Part shown: positions 1-9,247 of the stretch, one piece after another | Layout of the letters: the number at the start of each line of letters is the position of its first letter | Numbering within the stretch: the stretch's first letter is position 1 | NCBI GenBank assembly: GCA_002315685.1 | Contig: DCHX01000006.1 | Span: 1-54,818, forward strand | From: Ruminococcaceae bacterium UBA1741 | Lineage (GTDB): Bacteria; Bacillota; Clostridia; Oscillospirales; Acutalibacteraceae | DNA: 54,818 nucleotides | Direction of reading: 5' to 3' | Notes under the pieces: generated by a model | Told to the model about the DNA's origin: nothing | Database searches by the model: none | What the model saw: the letters and a program-made list of their open reading frames with translations, nothing else | Position numbers and translations under genes: made by a program

Positions 1-30
1 TAATAAAACCGCTCTTTTTGTTTTTTATTG

Positions 31-693
31 TTATGCCTTACCGTGAATATTTAACAGTCCATTATGATAAGCGTGGTTTATCGGAATAAGAAACGCCACC
101 GTAGTAATAGGCAAAAGAATACCGACATATTTAAGCATAACCGATTGAACAAGCAAATTATATAGTCCGTGGTAAATTATTATAGCCGATATAATACCTA
201 TAAGCCCGAAAAAATATCCTTTTTTAATATTCTTTACAAAGCATATTCCGAAGCCTAATGCACCTCCGCAAAGTCCGTGCATAAATCCGGCTCCGATACC
301 CCTTGCAAATGACCAAAGCAAAGCCTGTTCGGTACCGTTTTGAAAATATATTACGATGTTCTCAAAAATAGCAAAGCCGACACCGATAGCAAGACCTATC
401 GACATACACTCTTTTGTAGTCGGCTCATCCATTATAAAGAAAATCGAAAAAATAAGCGGTATCGCTTTTAGCAACTCCTCCACAATAGGAGAAACGGTAG
501 TAGAATAATACAAAAACTCTTTATTGATAGAGTTCATAATAATATTATTAAGTTCCGACGCCAAAAGGCATACGGTAATACCGATAATCAAAAAGCCGAA
601 AATCTTTTTGCTCTTTCTGTCGGCAAAGCCGAGGGTGAGAAGCAATGGGATAACAATAAACAAAAATATGTTATAAATTACATTCGATTCCAT
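31..693 (-). CDS. PrsW-family intramembrane metalloprotease
   Basis: This is a 220-residue polytopic membrane protein with the conserved set of the PrsW/CPBP protease group: an EExxK motif (E72, E73, K76 in SPIVEELLKAIP), FEN at about 110-112, a histidine at about 139 (GFMHGLCGG) and HGLYN at about 175-179. In that family these residues bind metal inside the membrane, and PrsW proteins cut membrane-anchored anti-sigma factors or process peptides. The start at 693 is chosen because GGAGGG lies just upstream; a longer reading frame to 768 lacks a site and would overlap the neighbour far more. The gene overlaps the end of the upstream membrane protein by 16 bp, so translation is probably coupled. 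It is the last gene of the leftward run that begins with the two large surface proteins. Substrate unknown; a neighbour encoded in the cluster is a guess. Confidence 0.85.
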   Translation of the reverse strand: MESNVIYNIFLFIVIPLLLTLGFADRKSKKIFGFLIIGITVCLLASELNNIIMNSINKEFLYYSTTVSPIVEELLKAIPLIFSIFFIMDEPTTKECMSIGLAIGVGFAIFENIVIYFQNGTEQALLWSFARGIGAGFMHGLCGGALGFGICFVKNIKKGYFFGLIGIISAIIIYHGLYNLLVQSVMLKYVGILLPITTVAFLIPINHAYHNGLLNIHGKA

Positions 694-1349
694 TTTTTGT
701 TTCCCTCCTCTAAAAAGACCGGCATTAAAATATAGCAAACCGTACTGACCGTCAGCGATAAATGCCAAGCGCAGTTTATCAGTGTTTTATTGGTTAAAAT
801 CCATATCATTTCGGTAAGCATAGTTGTCAGATTACTTATAAAAACCAACACAAAAAACGGCTTAAAGCATTTTACAAAGCTCTTTTTCGGATAGGGTGTA
901 ATAATATTCAAAAAGCAAAAATATGCACACGGCATAGCCGAAAACATAAGAAGAGTAGGGATAATCATTTTTTCAAAGCCTATTTTGGAAAACAGCATTA
1001 TGCCCCAGCAAATTGCGAAAAAAATCGGAACGCAAACAGATTTTTGCTTGTATTTTTTAATGTTTTGCACTTCGCAGGAATCTACCTTTTTTATTGTACT
1101 GCAAGAAAAGGATATGCTTAAAAAACCGCTTACAACACCGATACTTCCGAGCGAAAAAACCATACCGTCCGCACCCGTTATTTCAAGCAAAAGCATATAC
1201 AAATAGCCTATCGCAAAGCCGAAAAATCCGAAAACAACAAACGAATAGAAAAAACCTTTATCCTTTTTCCTCATATTAACCAATCCGAAAATAAGAGCAA
1301 AAAACGCCGAAAAGGTTATTATCATTGAACAAATTATTGTATATTTCAT
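678..1349 (-). CDS. Polytopic membrane protein, unknown function
   Basis: The product is 223 residues with about six to seven hydrophobic segments spread along the whole chain and short charged loops (for example KKVDSCEVQNIKKYKQK near residue 90). No catalytic motif is recognised and the family is not recognised. It ends inside the start of the PrsW-type protease gene (16 bp overlap) and starts 24 bp after the small membrane protein gene, so it looks like part of the same leftward transcript. The composition is rich in Phe, Ile and Ser with several scattered Cys. It could be a membrane partner or substrate of the protease, or an immunity-like protein; nothing in the sequence decides. Confidence 0.7.
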   Translation of the reverse strand: MKYTIICSMIITFSAFFALIFGLVNMRKKDKGFFYSFVVFGFFGFAIGYLYMLLLEITGADGMVFSLGSIGVVSGFLSISFSCSTIKKVDSCEVQNIKKYKQKSVCVPIFFAICWGIMLFSKIGFEKMIIPTLLMFSAMPCAYFCFLNIITPYPKKSFVKCFKPFFVLVFISNLTTMLTEMIWILTNKTLINCAWHLSLTVSTVCYILMPVFLEEGNKKWNRM

Positions 1350-1373
1350 AGTTTACACCCCTAAAACATAAGA

Positions 1374-2057
1374 TTATTCTTTTTCAAACGAATAGTCTAA
1401 TGCTTTATTCAAATAATCAATAACATTTTCACTAACGGCTTTTTTTGAAAACAAAACATAGGATTTTGCGTTACTTTTATACTCTTTAACCGTTTTGTCC
1501 ATCTTTTCCTTCGTGCATTTTTCGTAATTGTTATTCTTTACGGCACAATAATCGTTTTGGTACAAATCAAAAATAACCTGTTTTCCGACATCGGCATTTA
1601 TACCGCTTCGTTCTGAAATCAGGTCGCTGTCCTCATAAATGTAGAGGTCATTATCAGCCGAAATGCTATCAAAATCAGGCTCTCGTTCAAGAGCATAATA
1701 CTCGCCGTTTATATATTTAAGAATAATCAAGCAAAGCTTACCGCTTTCGTTTGTATAAGAAATTACGGCAGTAGGATTTTGCTTTTCATCCACAAAAGCG
1801 GAGTTAATTTTTGCGTTTTGTTTACCGCTTAGCTCATAGATTTTAGTTTGAATTGTTTTTGCAAAGGCTTCTTTATACGATTTGTAAGTAGTTTCTTCCT
1901 TGCTTGACGAATAAACGAAGGGCTTTTCTTTCCAAATTTCAAAGTCCTCCGTTTTTTCGCTTTTTTTAAGCTTCGCAACAATAACGACAAGAAGAACAGT
2001 CGCGAAAACAACTAACAAAACCGAAATACCGATTATTTTTTTTGTTTTACTTTTCAT
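1374..2057 (-). CDS. Single-pass membrane protein with extracytoplasmic domain
   Basis: This is a 227-residue protein: a short basic N-terminus, one hydrophobic helix at about residues 8-27 followed by KLKK, then a soluble, charged domain of about 195 residues rich in Lys, Glu, Tyr and Asn. Topology therefore looks N-in, C-out. The start at 2057 is supported by a GAGGATAAGG site; a longer frame starting at 2150 has no such site and would run far into the preceding gene. As drawn, it overlaps the end of the 1628-residue surface protein gene by 11 bp, which argues for translational coupling and a joint role. No family recognised. A helper, chaperone or protease-cleaved partner of the surface protein is possible but unsupported. 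Confidence 0.7.
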   Translation of the reverse strand: MKSKTKKIIGISVLLVVFATVLLVVIVAKLKKSEKTEDFEIWKEKPFVYSSSKEETTYKSYKEAFAKTIQTKIYELSGKQNAKINSAFVDEKQNPTAVISYTNESGKLCLIILKYINGEYYALEREPDFDSISADNDLYIYEDSDLISERSGINADVGKQVIFDLYQNDYCAVKNNNYEKCTKEKMDKTVKEYKSNAKSYVLFSKKAVSENVIDYLNKALDYSFEKE

Positions 2058-5000
2058 CGACCTTATCCTCATTCTTTTTAGCTTTCTTTCGTTTCCTTGC
2101 GACAACAAGTGCAGTTCCGCCGCAAAGGACAAGTATCGCAGTAATAACAATTACCGCAACCGCATTAGAGCTTCCTATAACGGTGCCGACACGGCCGTTA
2201 ATGGCACGGAAATAAATAAATTTTAATCCGTGCTCTTGTGCATAAGTGTCTGCCGTAGAGCCGTCATAGCCTCTTACCGTAACACCGTCGGGAATCGCAC
2301 CGTCTTGAATAACGCAGTCTCGGTTATGCACCGTAACCGTTTCAATATTCGGACACTCGCAAAAAGCAACATCGTCAATAAGCGTACACTTTGAATAAAC
2401 CGCAACATCGGTAATCGCATCGCCGTAATCGCACCAATCGGGTAGATAAGAAACCGTACATTTCATAGCACCCATAGCGCCGGGCTTTGTGTAGAACAAA
2501 AGCATTTCCTTTTTGTAGTTCTTCATATCGCCCTCTAATGTAATAGAAAGAAGACCGTATTGGTTAATACTCCAACCCGTACTTTTTCTTCTGAAACAAA
2601 GCTTAAAGGTGCCGTTCGTACCTGATGACGCATTGTTTGTCGTAACCCAATCCCGAGTTTTATATTCTTTATACTTTGAAAGTGAACTCGACATAACCGT
2701 AGAGGTTGAAAGTTGTGTAATCGGGTCTGCCTTCTTGGTTTTGGTTACATACAAATATGTATAATCTCCGCCGACGCCTTTGTTAAGGTCGCCCGATATA
2801 CAGTCGTAAACAAGTCCGTCGCTTGTTGTGTATTGAGAATCGTGGCTTTTAGAGGATTTACATTGAATTTCAATACCCGTTAATATGTCGGAATCGCTTT
2901 CGTCAACAGTTGTAGAATAACCGAAGTATATACAGTTTCCGCCCAAATTTGCATTTTTATTTTGGTCGATAAATGCGGTACAGCCTTTACTGTATAATTC
3001 GCTTATACAGTCTTGTCGGCTGCCGCAAGAGGCATAAACTAAATTCTTAATATAGCTTTGTGCCGTAGAATCGGTCAACTGTTTAAGCTTTATTACATAA
3101 TCCTCGCCCGTACGGCAAACATTATCGGAACAAGAAACGGTAGTACAGTCGGGTTTCAAATAATCCGTATCCAAAACAATATCGGTAACAGGAGAGCCTA
3201 ACTGTCCGTTTTTGCTGGTATAAATAGCATAATTTCCCGAAATTCCCTTAACCTTGTCGCCCGTATAATCAAACCTTGTGCCTTGATGGTCAAGCTTTGT
3301 TGCGATAGTTTCGGTAGAATTTCCGTACCATTTTGTTGTAGCGGTACGAAGACTTTCCATAAGATAGTCGGTGTACTGAACCATAATATATGTCGAGGCA
3401 CCCTCGTAATAATTATAGCGGTACAAATCAAAGGTTTCGCCGCCGATAGTATATTGCTGTGCCACCCTCGGTTGTGCACCGTAGCTACGGGTAAGATTTA
3501 CCTTTATAATTTCGCCCTCGCCCTTTGAGAGAAGCTTTACCATAGCTTGGTCATAGGAATATTTTTCTTCGTTATCCTCAGTAGGCTCAATAGTTGCAAC
3601 CGTTATACCGCTTACATATTTTCCGCGCTTTGCAACACTGCCGCGGTAGAAAATTCGCAAATAATTTTTGAATACTATCGGTTGATATAACAATGTATCA
3701 ACATCATCATGGCTTGTTCTTATTTCGTAGTCCCACTCGAAAGTCAGGTTGGTAGCACAGTTTGCATAGCAATCCGTAATATCGTGAACCGGCTTACAGA
3801 ATACGGTTTCGCCCTTTTCATTTACAAATGCGGTTCTTCCCGCTGTATCCTTATCGGTGCAGAAGTTAATGTCATCCATAGTAAGAGGTGTCTTACTTGA
3901 ATCGGGACCTGCAACATAAAGTCCCATAATAGGCGTATTTTCGTAAATGCCGAAGTTGTTAATAGCCTTAATAGAGGTAGCCAAATCTTCAAAGTCGGCG
4001 CCCTCGTAGGATTGACGGGTAATAAATGCGTTAGAGGGACGGAGCAACCTATAATAATCGTCCGAGAAAAATCCCTCGTCGCAAACACAGGCAAATGTTT
4101 CACAAGCGGCATAGCCCACACCCGCTAACGACATATTTTCAAACAGTCCCTCCGCCGAGCTTGAAGCGGTGTAGGAGGAAATTTCGGTTATGGCACGGTA
4201 GGGGTTATGGGTTGTAGAATAAAGCATATATGTAGGACATTGTGTTGCGCCGTCCGACAAATTATGCCCGCTTATATTAGGTACTGCCTTAAATCCGTTT
4301 TGCGCCGCAAAGGAAAGGTTATCATAATAACCCGAGCTGAACGCAAATCCCGAAATATACTCGGGGTCCTTTGAGGTAAAGGTAATGCTCGGCTTAAAAT
4401 ACATATAAAATGTATTATTCCAAACGCCGTCCTTCATAAGTCTTATACCGTTATTCTCGTTACAGCCGATATAAAAGTTATAACATTCTCCGCCTGAGAA
4501 CATAATAACAGGCTCATAACCCGAATCGGCAGATAGTTTTGTTTTTGAAAACTTAAAGTCCGCAATTATAGCCGAGCCGTTTGATTTTTGCCTTGTATAA
4601 TAAATGCTTGTTTTGGTAACTAATTCGCCCACTAATGCGTATTCGACAGCCGAGCCGTCCGACTTATTACCGTACAAAAAGCTTTTTGCGGAATAATAGT
4701 TGGCAACACGAATATCGGTAATGGCATCATTTGCATTACTCGTTGTTTTATAACCGATATAGCTTACCTTTTCCGTGTTGGGCGTCAAGTTTTGCTCAAC
4801 GGGGGTAAAGCCCATTTTTATAATACCGAGTCTTGCGGCTTCGGCGGTTTTTTCAGCCGACAGCATAATATCGGCAAGATATTTTTGTCCGCTGTCGCCG
4901 TCACGGGGAGTTCCCTGATAGAACATATAAAGCGGAGCTTTTGAATTACCCTCAAAGCTATTAAGATTTGCGGTATCTATATAACCGAATCTTGAAACGG

Positions 5001-6933
5001 GGGTATAGTTTTCGGGTGGAGTATCGGTGTCGGTTTGGAAAATAAAGGCATTATCATCCGTAACAATCGGCTTTCCCGCCTCATCGGAATATGAAACATA
5101 CATTACATCCCATTCCTTACCGTTTCCGCAGGTAATATCAATAGGATTACCTTTTTTATCCGTTACGGCACTGTACTCGGTGAACTGACTTCCCACAACA
5201 TCGAAAATAACATTCGGCTTGTTAGGTAGCACATCTTCTTCCTCGTCATCATCAAATATCGCCTTAAATATCGCAATAATCACGCATATTACGATTATGG
5301 CAAGTATCACAAGTGCAATCACTATCGCAACCGTACCCACAACACCCGCGACTACCGCTCCTATTGACATCGTCATACCGCCCGACGCAACACCGATAGA
5401 GCCGGAGATTAAGGCTATCACACCGACATTAACCAATGTCGCCATAGTAGTTCCGGCTATTGCGGCGGTTATACCGAGAGTCAGCACCGCAACAACAAGG
5501 AAAGACCCTGCAACCATACCGCCTATCAAAATAATATTGGTAAGTGCTTTTGTGAGGTTATCGTCTTCGGTTTTTTTAACAAGCTTATCAAACGAAGAAC
5601 TTGCGGTTCCTACTCTTTCAGCCTCGTTTGTAAAGGCAATGGTTTGGTCGTAAATATTTCGGTTTACATTATAGAAAACCGAAATTCGTTCAAGCCCTAA
5701 TTCTTTTATCTTGGCTTTAAGCTCATCAACGGCGGATAAAGCAGTTTCCTTATTTTCCTCGGTATTTGCATCCAAAGCCGAAACAAGTGCCGAAACACCG
5801 CCGTATTGAAGGGTAAAAATCTGACCTTTTGTAAGGGCCGAAACAAGAGGATAAATTCGGTAGGTTATGTTGTCGGTTTCTTCTCCGTCTTCATCAAACG
5901 GATCACCGCAGGTATAAATATATTCGGCAAGATTTTCGTATTTTGAGTTAGGCAAAGAGTATTTGGAAAGCTTTTCGTAAAGACCGATAATGTTAGCATA
6001 CTTATACATATCCTGTTCTTCTTCGATTTCGCTGTTCTTATACTTTTCGTTGACAAAATTCTTCCAAAATTCCTTAGTTTCCTGCTCGGTAGGCTCGTCA
6101 ATATCTTCGGCTTCAACTTCGGGACTCTCGTCCTCCTCGTATTCCGCAAAGAAATCAAGCGCCTCGTCATAATCCATACCGAATTCCTGCAATCGCTCAA
6201 TAACACGAACGGATTTTGCCCAATAATCGGCATAGGTTTCGTTACCGCTTGCCTTGGCTAACTTCGAGTAGTCAAAATCGTTAAAGTTTACCTTTGCCAA
6301 GCGAGTTGCAAAGGAATCGGTATTGTAATCGGCAGTACCTAAATTAAGGGCACTGTAAATAGTTGCTACAACATTATCCGAGCAAATAAGAAGTATATCC
6401 TGATAATCGGTATCTTTTCTGTTCGAATCGAAAAGATAGGTAGAAAGCTTGGTGCCGTCAACCTCGAACAAATCAAGAATACTTACGGCAGTAATAGCCA
6501 GCGGACTGCCCTTTTTGTAGTTTTCGTCAGTTTCAAGACAAGCGTCCTTTAAGTATTCGGCAGAGGTCGAGATGCCGGTTTTCCATTCGCTTACAAGGTC
6601 GCGGTACTTCTTTTCGTTAATTCCGCCCTTTGCATTCATAAGACGAATATCTGTAATGGCCTTTGACTTGTCGGTAGTTGTTTTGTAGCCTAAATAGCAT
6701 ACATTTCCGCTGACACCTTCCCGAAGGTTGCGGTCAACAACCTGAAAGCCCTCGCTTTCCAAAGTCGCAACCGCCTCCTCTTTCGTAGCGGCGGTTGCCA
6801 TACGAACCTCTTTAAGATAATGAGGAATACTCTCGGCAACGGCTTTTACGGGCACCTGCGCCAAAACAGAGACAACCAAAACAAGCGAAACAAAGGCAGA
6901 AAGTATTTTTCTATACACCCGTTTTATTTTCAT
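2047..6933 (-). CDS. Giant cell-surface protein with MABP-like repeats and internal hydrophobic block
   Basis: The product is 1628 residues. Visible parts, in order: signal peptide (1-34); a beta-rich block at about 40-105 ending CYLGYKTTTDKSKAITDIRL; an acidic helical region (about 110-460) with a very acidic stretch near 262-290; an almost uncharged Gly/Ala/Val/Ile block at about 466-560, enough for three or four membrane helices, followed by an acidic DDDEEED patch; more beta blocks (MYVSYSDEAGKPI near 611, SYIGYKTTSNANDAITDIRV near 724, DLNKGVGGDYTYLY near 1382); a BspA-like leucine-rich cap (GSTADTYAQEHGLKF near 1559); and a C-terminal helix (about 1592-1612) with a basic tail. The GYKTT..AITDI and DLNKGxGG signatures resemble MABP-type beta-prism repeats (family knowledge, not searched). 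It is a paralogue of the gene 2 bp upstream. A pore- or translocation-like role for the internal hydrophobic block is inference. Confidence 0.8.
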   Translation of the reverse strand: MKIKRVYRKILSAFVSLVLVVSVLAQVPVKAVAESIPHYLKEVRMATAATKEEAVATLESEGFQVVDRNLREGVSGNVCYLGYKTTTDKSKAITDIRLMNAKGGINEKKYRDLVSEWKTGISTSAEYLKDACLETDENYKKGSPLAITAVSILDLFEVDGTKLSTYLFDSNRKDTDYQDILLICSDNVVATIYSALNLGTADYNTDSFATRLAKVNFNDFDYSKLAKASGNETYADYWAKSVRVIERLQEFGMDYDEALDFFAEYEEDESPEVEAEDIDEPTEQETKEFWKNFVNEKYKNSEIEEEQDMYKYANIIGLYEKLSKYSLPNSKYENLAEYIYTCGDPFDEDGEETDNITYRIYPLVSALTKGQIFTLQYGGVSALVSALDANTEENKETALSAVDELKAKIKELGLERISVFYNVNRNIYDQTIAFTNEAERVGTASSSFDKLVKKTEDDNLTKALTNIILIGGMVAGSFLVVAVLTLGITAAIAGTTMATLVNVGVIALISGSIGVASGGMTMSIGAVVAGVVGTVAIVIALVILAIIVICVIIAIFKAIFDDDEEEDVLPNKPNVIFDVVGSQFTEYSAVTDKKGNPIDITCGNGKEWDVMYVSYSDEAGKPIVTDDNAFIFQTDTDTPPENYTPVSRFGYIDTANLNSFEGNSKAPLYMFYQGTPRDGDSGQKYLADIMLSAEKTAEAARLGIIKMGFTPVEQNLTPNTEKVSYIGYKTTSNANDAITDIRVANYYSAKSFLYGNKSDGSAVEYALVGELVTKTSIYYTRQKSNGSAIIADFKFSKTKLSADSGYEPVIMFSGGECYNFYIGCNENNGIRLMKDGVWNNTFYMYFKPSITFTSKDPEYISGFAFSSGYYDNLSFAAQNGFKAVPNISGHNLSDGATQCPTYMLYSTTHNPYRAITEISSYTASSSAEGLFENMSLAGVGYAACETFACVCDEGFFSDDYYRLLRPSNAFITRQSYEGADFEDLATSIKAINNFGIYENTPIMGLYVAGPDSSKTPLTMDDINFCTDKDTAGRTAFVNEKGETVFCKPVHDITDCYANCATNLTFEWDYEIRTSHDDVDTLLYQPIVFKNYLRIFYRGSVAKRGKYVSGITVATIEPTEDNEEKYSYDQAMVKLLSKGEGEIIKVNLTRSYGAQPRVAQQYTIGGETFDLYRYNYYEGASTYIMVQYTDYLMESLRTATTKWYGNSTETIATKLDHQGTRFDYTGDKVKGISGNYAIYTSKNGQLGSPVTDIVLDTDYLKPDCTTVSCSDNVCRTGEDYVIKLKQLTDSTAQSYIKNLVYASCGSRQDCISELYSKGCTAFIDQNKNANLGGNCIYFGYSTTVDESDSDILTGIEIQCKSSKSHDSQYTTSDGLVYDCISGDLNKGVGGDYTYLYVTKTKKADPITQLSTSTVMSSSLSKYKEYKTRDWVTTNNASSGTNGTFKLCFRRKSTGWSINQYGLLSITLEGDMKNYKKEMLLFYTKPGAMGAMKCTVSYLPDWCDYGDAITDVAVYSKCTLIDDVAFCECPNIETVTVHNRDCVIQDGAIPDGVTVRGYDGSTADTYAQEHGLKFIYFRAINGRVGTVIGSSNAVAVIVITAILVLCGGTALVVARKRKKAKKNEDKVDEK

Positions 6934-6935
6934 AC

Positions 6936-9017
6936 CTATGCCTCGGTTTGTTCTTCTCTTTTTTTCCTTTTGTATAAAACTTTATCTAATCCGAACATTC
7001 CCAATGCGCCTACAAGAATTCCCGCAACTGCGGTTACGGCATAGTATCCGTAAGAAACGGCAGTTCCCGAAAGCGTACTGTTTGTAGTTTTGAAGAAAAG
7101 ATATACGCCCGTTTTGTTTGTGCAGTTTTTGTTAAGGTTGTAAGCCGCTTTTTCGCCGAATCCGTGCAAAGCAAGATTATACGAAGAATCACCTGCAACA
7201 TTGGTGGATTGTGTAACGGCAGAGGCTAAAATCGGGCTTCCTGCGGAGGCATCCTTTGTATAATAAAGTGCATCCCATTCGTAAGCCTTCCAGTTATTAA
7301 GGTCGGCATACTCGCCTGTTGTATCCTTAACCGCATAATAGTAGTTATATTTCCTCGTTCCGTCCGAAAGATATGTTTGGTCAACCATAATTCTCGGAAT
7401 TACGGTATATTCGGGCTTGTTATCGTTATATGCCTTATATTCTTTATAAAGGAAAATGATAACCGTAATAATAACAACAGCTATTGCAACAGCCGAAACA
7501 ATTTTCGAAACACCCGCAATTTTTGCCCAAATTGTACTTGCACCCTCGGCAATAGCCTCCGACCTTGCGGCAGCTATCTCCATCGGATTTATAGTTAAAA
7601 TATCTTCACCTATTGAAACGGCTTCACTTCCCCAAACACCGGTCCATGATTCAACAACAATTCCGGTTGAAACAAATCCCATATTAGCAAAAGCGGATTG
7701 GTATGCCATAGTTACGATAGCACCTACCTTAGCCGAAGAAACGGCAAAAAGCACAGCACTTACCGCACCGATAGTAGCGGCGGTACCGATAATCGAGTAG
7801 AAAATAGTTTCGGTCTTTTTGCTTAGGTTACCCTTATACCAAGATGTATCGCTTGATGAGGTAGCATTACGCATAGCCTCATTTGTAAGTGCGATACCGT
7901 CCGAATTAAATATAGAACGGTCAACACCGTCAAAAACCGAGGCGGATTCGAGGGTTGTTTCCTTTGACTGTTTAATCAATTCATCAAAAACCTCGTCATT
8001 AGCCAATGCAAACTGAATGGTATTACATAAGCTTGCATAAGGTAATGTCGCAATTTGTCCATCGGTCATAGCCTTTGCCATAGGATAAAGACTCTTGTTT
8101 TCCAAGCTCTTTAAGTCCTGCATAAAGAAATCAAGTAATGTTCCGTTTTTATATGTTGTAGCTCTTAAACAGTCGTATGTACTCGCATAGTTAGTAACAA
8201 TACTCTGCTTTTCTTCGGTGAGAGAATTATAATAAGCCTCCCACTCTTCCTTTGTAGCATCTGCACCCAAATTACTTGCGTTTAGTATATCGGCATAGCT
8301 TTGCATTTCTTTTTGGAACGCCTGCATAGTTCCGAAGATAGTTTGGGCTTTTTCATCAATATCCAAGCCGTAGCTTTCGTTTGCAGGTGCATTTATAAAC
8401 GAATCCAACCAATTAGAAGAACATCCGATACCGAGACAGCTTTCAATAGCACTTACGGCAAGTGTCGAAGCCTGCATAAAGATAACCGAAAGCTGTTCCT
8501 TTGTTGTGCTTTCGTTTACGAATATATCGCCGAGCTTGTTATTTGTATCCCCGAAATCCTCATCGGTAAATCTATTAAGCATTTCATAAGCCAAGAGGGC
8601 GGGTTTTTTATTATTTTTATAGTTTTCTCTAAACTCGGTAACGGCACAATAAAGAGTATCTACCATTGTATCGGCACTATCTTTGTACTCTTTAAGAACA
8701 TTTTCATATTCCTGAAAGCTGTAACCGCCGTTCATATTCATAACCGCAATATCGGTAATAGCTTTACTTACATCCTTTGTTTTTTTAACGCCGATAACAA
8801 CCACACCGCTGTTATTCTTATTAACATTATCGCTGATACAGGTGTATCCCGTCGGCAGCTTCTTTTTTGCCGCCGCAAGAGTAGAGCCGGTAGAAACAAC
8901 CATATCGCTTATGTATTCGGTTGAAGCACCGTCGGCAAGTGCGTGTACGGCAGTAGTCATCGAAACGGTAACGCCGAGTGCAACCGCCAAAACCTTCATT
9001 AACAATTTTCTTTTCAT
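6936..9017 (-). CDS. Surface protein paralogous to the giant neighbour
   Basis: This is a 693-residue protein built on the same plan as the 1628-residue neighbour. It has a signal peptide (1-29), a repeat block ending VVVIGVKKTKDVSKAITDIAV (about 72-92), a helical region (about 100-400), hydrophobic segments at about 404-428 and 503-524, a second block with ALYYTKDASAGSPI (about 583-596) and GVYLFFKTT (about 637-645), and a C-terminal membrane helix (about 658-681) with a basic tail. Matching landmarks in the pair include DGQIATLPY here against KGQIFTLQY, and SIFNSDGIALTNEA against NIYDQTIAFTNEA. The start is supported by AAAGGAAA. It is the first gene of the leftward cluster and has a good promoter with a palindrome downstream of it. 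It stops 2 bp before the next gene. Function unknown. Confidence 0.8.
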   Translation of the reverse strand: MKRKLLMKVLAVALGVTVSMTTAVHALADGASTEYISDMVVSTGSTLAAAKKKLPTGYTCISDNVNKNNSGVVVIGVKKTKDVSKAITDIAVMNMNGGYSFQEYENVLKEYKDSADTMVDTLYCAVTEFRENYKNNKKPALLAYEMLNRFTDEDFGDTNNKLGDIFVNESTTKEQLSVIFMQASTLAVSAIESCLGIGCSSNWLDSFINAPANESYGLDIDEKAQTIFGTMQAFQKEMQSYADILNASNLGADATKEEWEAYYNSLTEEKQSIVTNYASTYDCLRATTYKNGTLLDFFMQDLKSLENKSLYPMAKAMTDGQIATLPYASLCNTIQFALANDEVFDELIKQSKETTLESASVFDGVDRSIFNSDGIALTNEAMRNATSSSDTSWYKGNLSKKTETIFYSIIGTAATIGAVSAVLFAVSSAKVGAIVTMAYQSAFANMGFVSTGIVVESWTGVWGSEAVSIGEDILTINPMEIAAARSEAIAEGASTIWAKIAGVSKIVSAVAIAVVIITVIIFLYKEYKAYNDNKPEYTVIPRIMVDQTYLSDGTRKYNYYYAVKDTTGEYADLNNWKAYEWDALYYTKDASAGSPILASAVTQSTNVAGDSSYNLALHGFGEKAAYNLNKNCTNKTGVYLFFKTTNSTLSGTAVSYGYYAVTAVAGILVGALGMFGLDKVLYKRKKREEQTEA

Positions 9018-9056
9018 TCAAACCATTTCCTTTCGGATAATTTTAAGCTTTCATAA

Positions 9057-9073
9057 TTTTACAAATTGTAAAA
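9057..9073. promoter_or_regulatory. Perfect palindrome, likely operator
   Basis: TTTTACAAATTGTAAAA is a perfect 8+1+8 inverted repeat. It lies between the predicted leftward transcription start (about 9080) and the start codon at 9017, a normal place for a repressor site. The same TTTACAA core recurs at 9107-9115 (inside the leftward -35 region) and twice in tandem at 9161-9178, so one regulator may control both directions. TACA..TGTA half-sites are used by BlaI/MecI/CopY-type repressors, but the regulator is not encoded nearby. Confidence 0.55.
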
Positions 9074-9086
9074 TATTACATATTAA

Positions 9087-9115
9087 ATTATACACTTTTC
9101 GGCAAAAATTGTAAA
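9087..9115 (-). promoter_or_regulatory. Sigma-A-type promoter of the surface-protein cluster
   Basis: On the minus strand TTTACA (9115-9110) and TATAAT (9092-9087) are separated by exactly 17 bp. Transcription would begin near 9080, upstream of the 693-residue surface protein, and probably reads through to the PrsW gene, since no terminator is seen inside the cluster. Confidence 0.65.
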
Positions 9116-9171
9116 GAGAGTTTTAACAATATTCCCGAATTATTCCATAAGGCTTAAAGGTTTACAATAAA

Positions 9172-9200
9172 TTTACAATTCGGCTATTGAGTAAATAATA
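9172..9200 (+). promoter_or_regulatory. Possible promoter of the ABC exporter gene
   Basis: TTTACA at 9172-9177 is followed after 17 bp by ATAATA (9195-9200), within an AT-rich stretch; the -10 box is poor. A second TTTACA 11 bp upstream makes a tandem repeat of TTTACAAT, which may instead be a regulator site. Confidence 0.35.
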
Positions 9201-9247
9201 AATTTATGGTAAATTTAGAAATACAGTATTTATTAGGAGATGACGCT

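Noticed and set aside
5219..5653. Thr/Ile/Pro-rich 144-codon plus-strand frame
   Set aside because: It is the complement of the hydrophobic block of the giant surface protein.
8301..8924. 207-codon plus-strand frame
   Set aside because: Lies wholly antisense to the 693-residue surface protein, has no ribosome site and no family resemblance.
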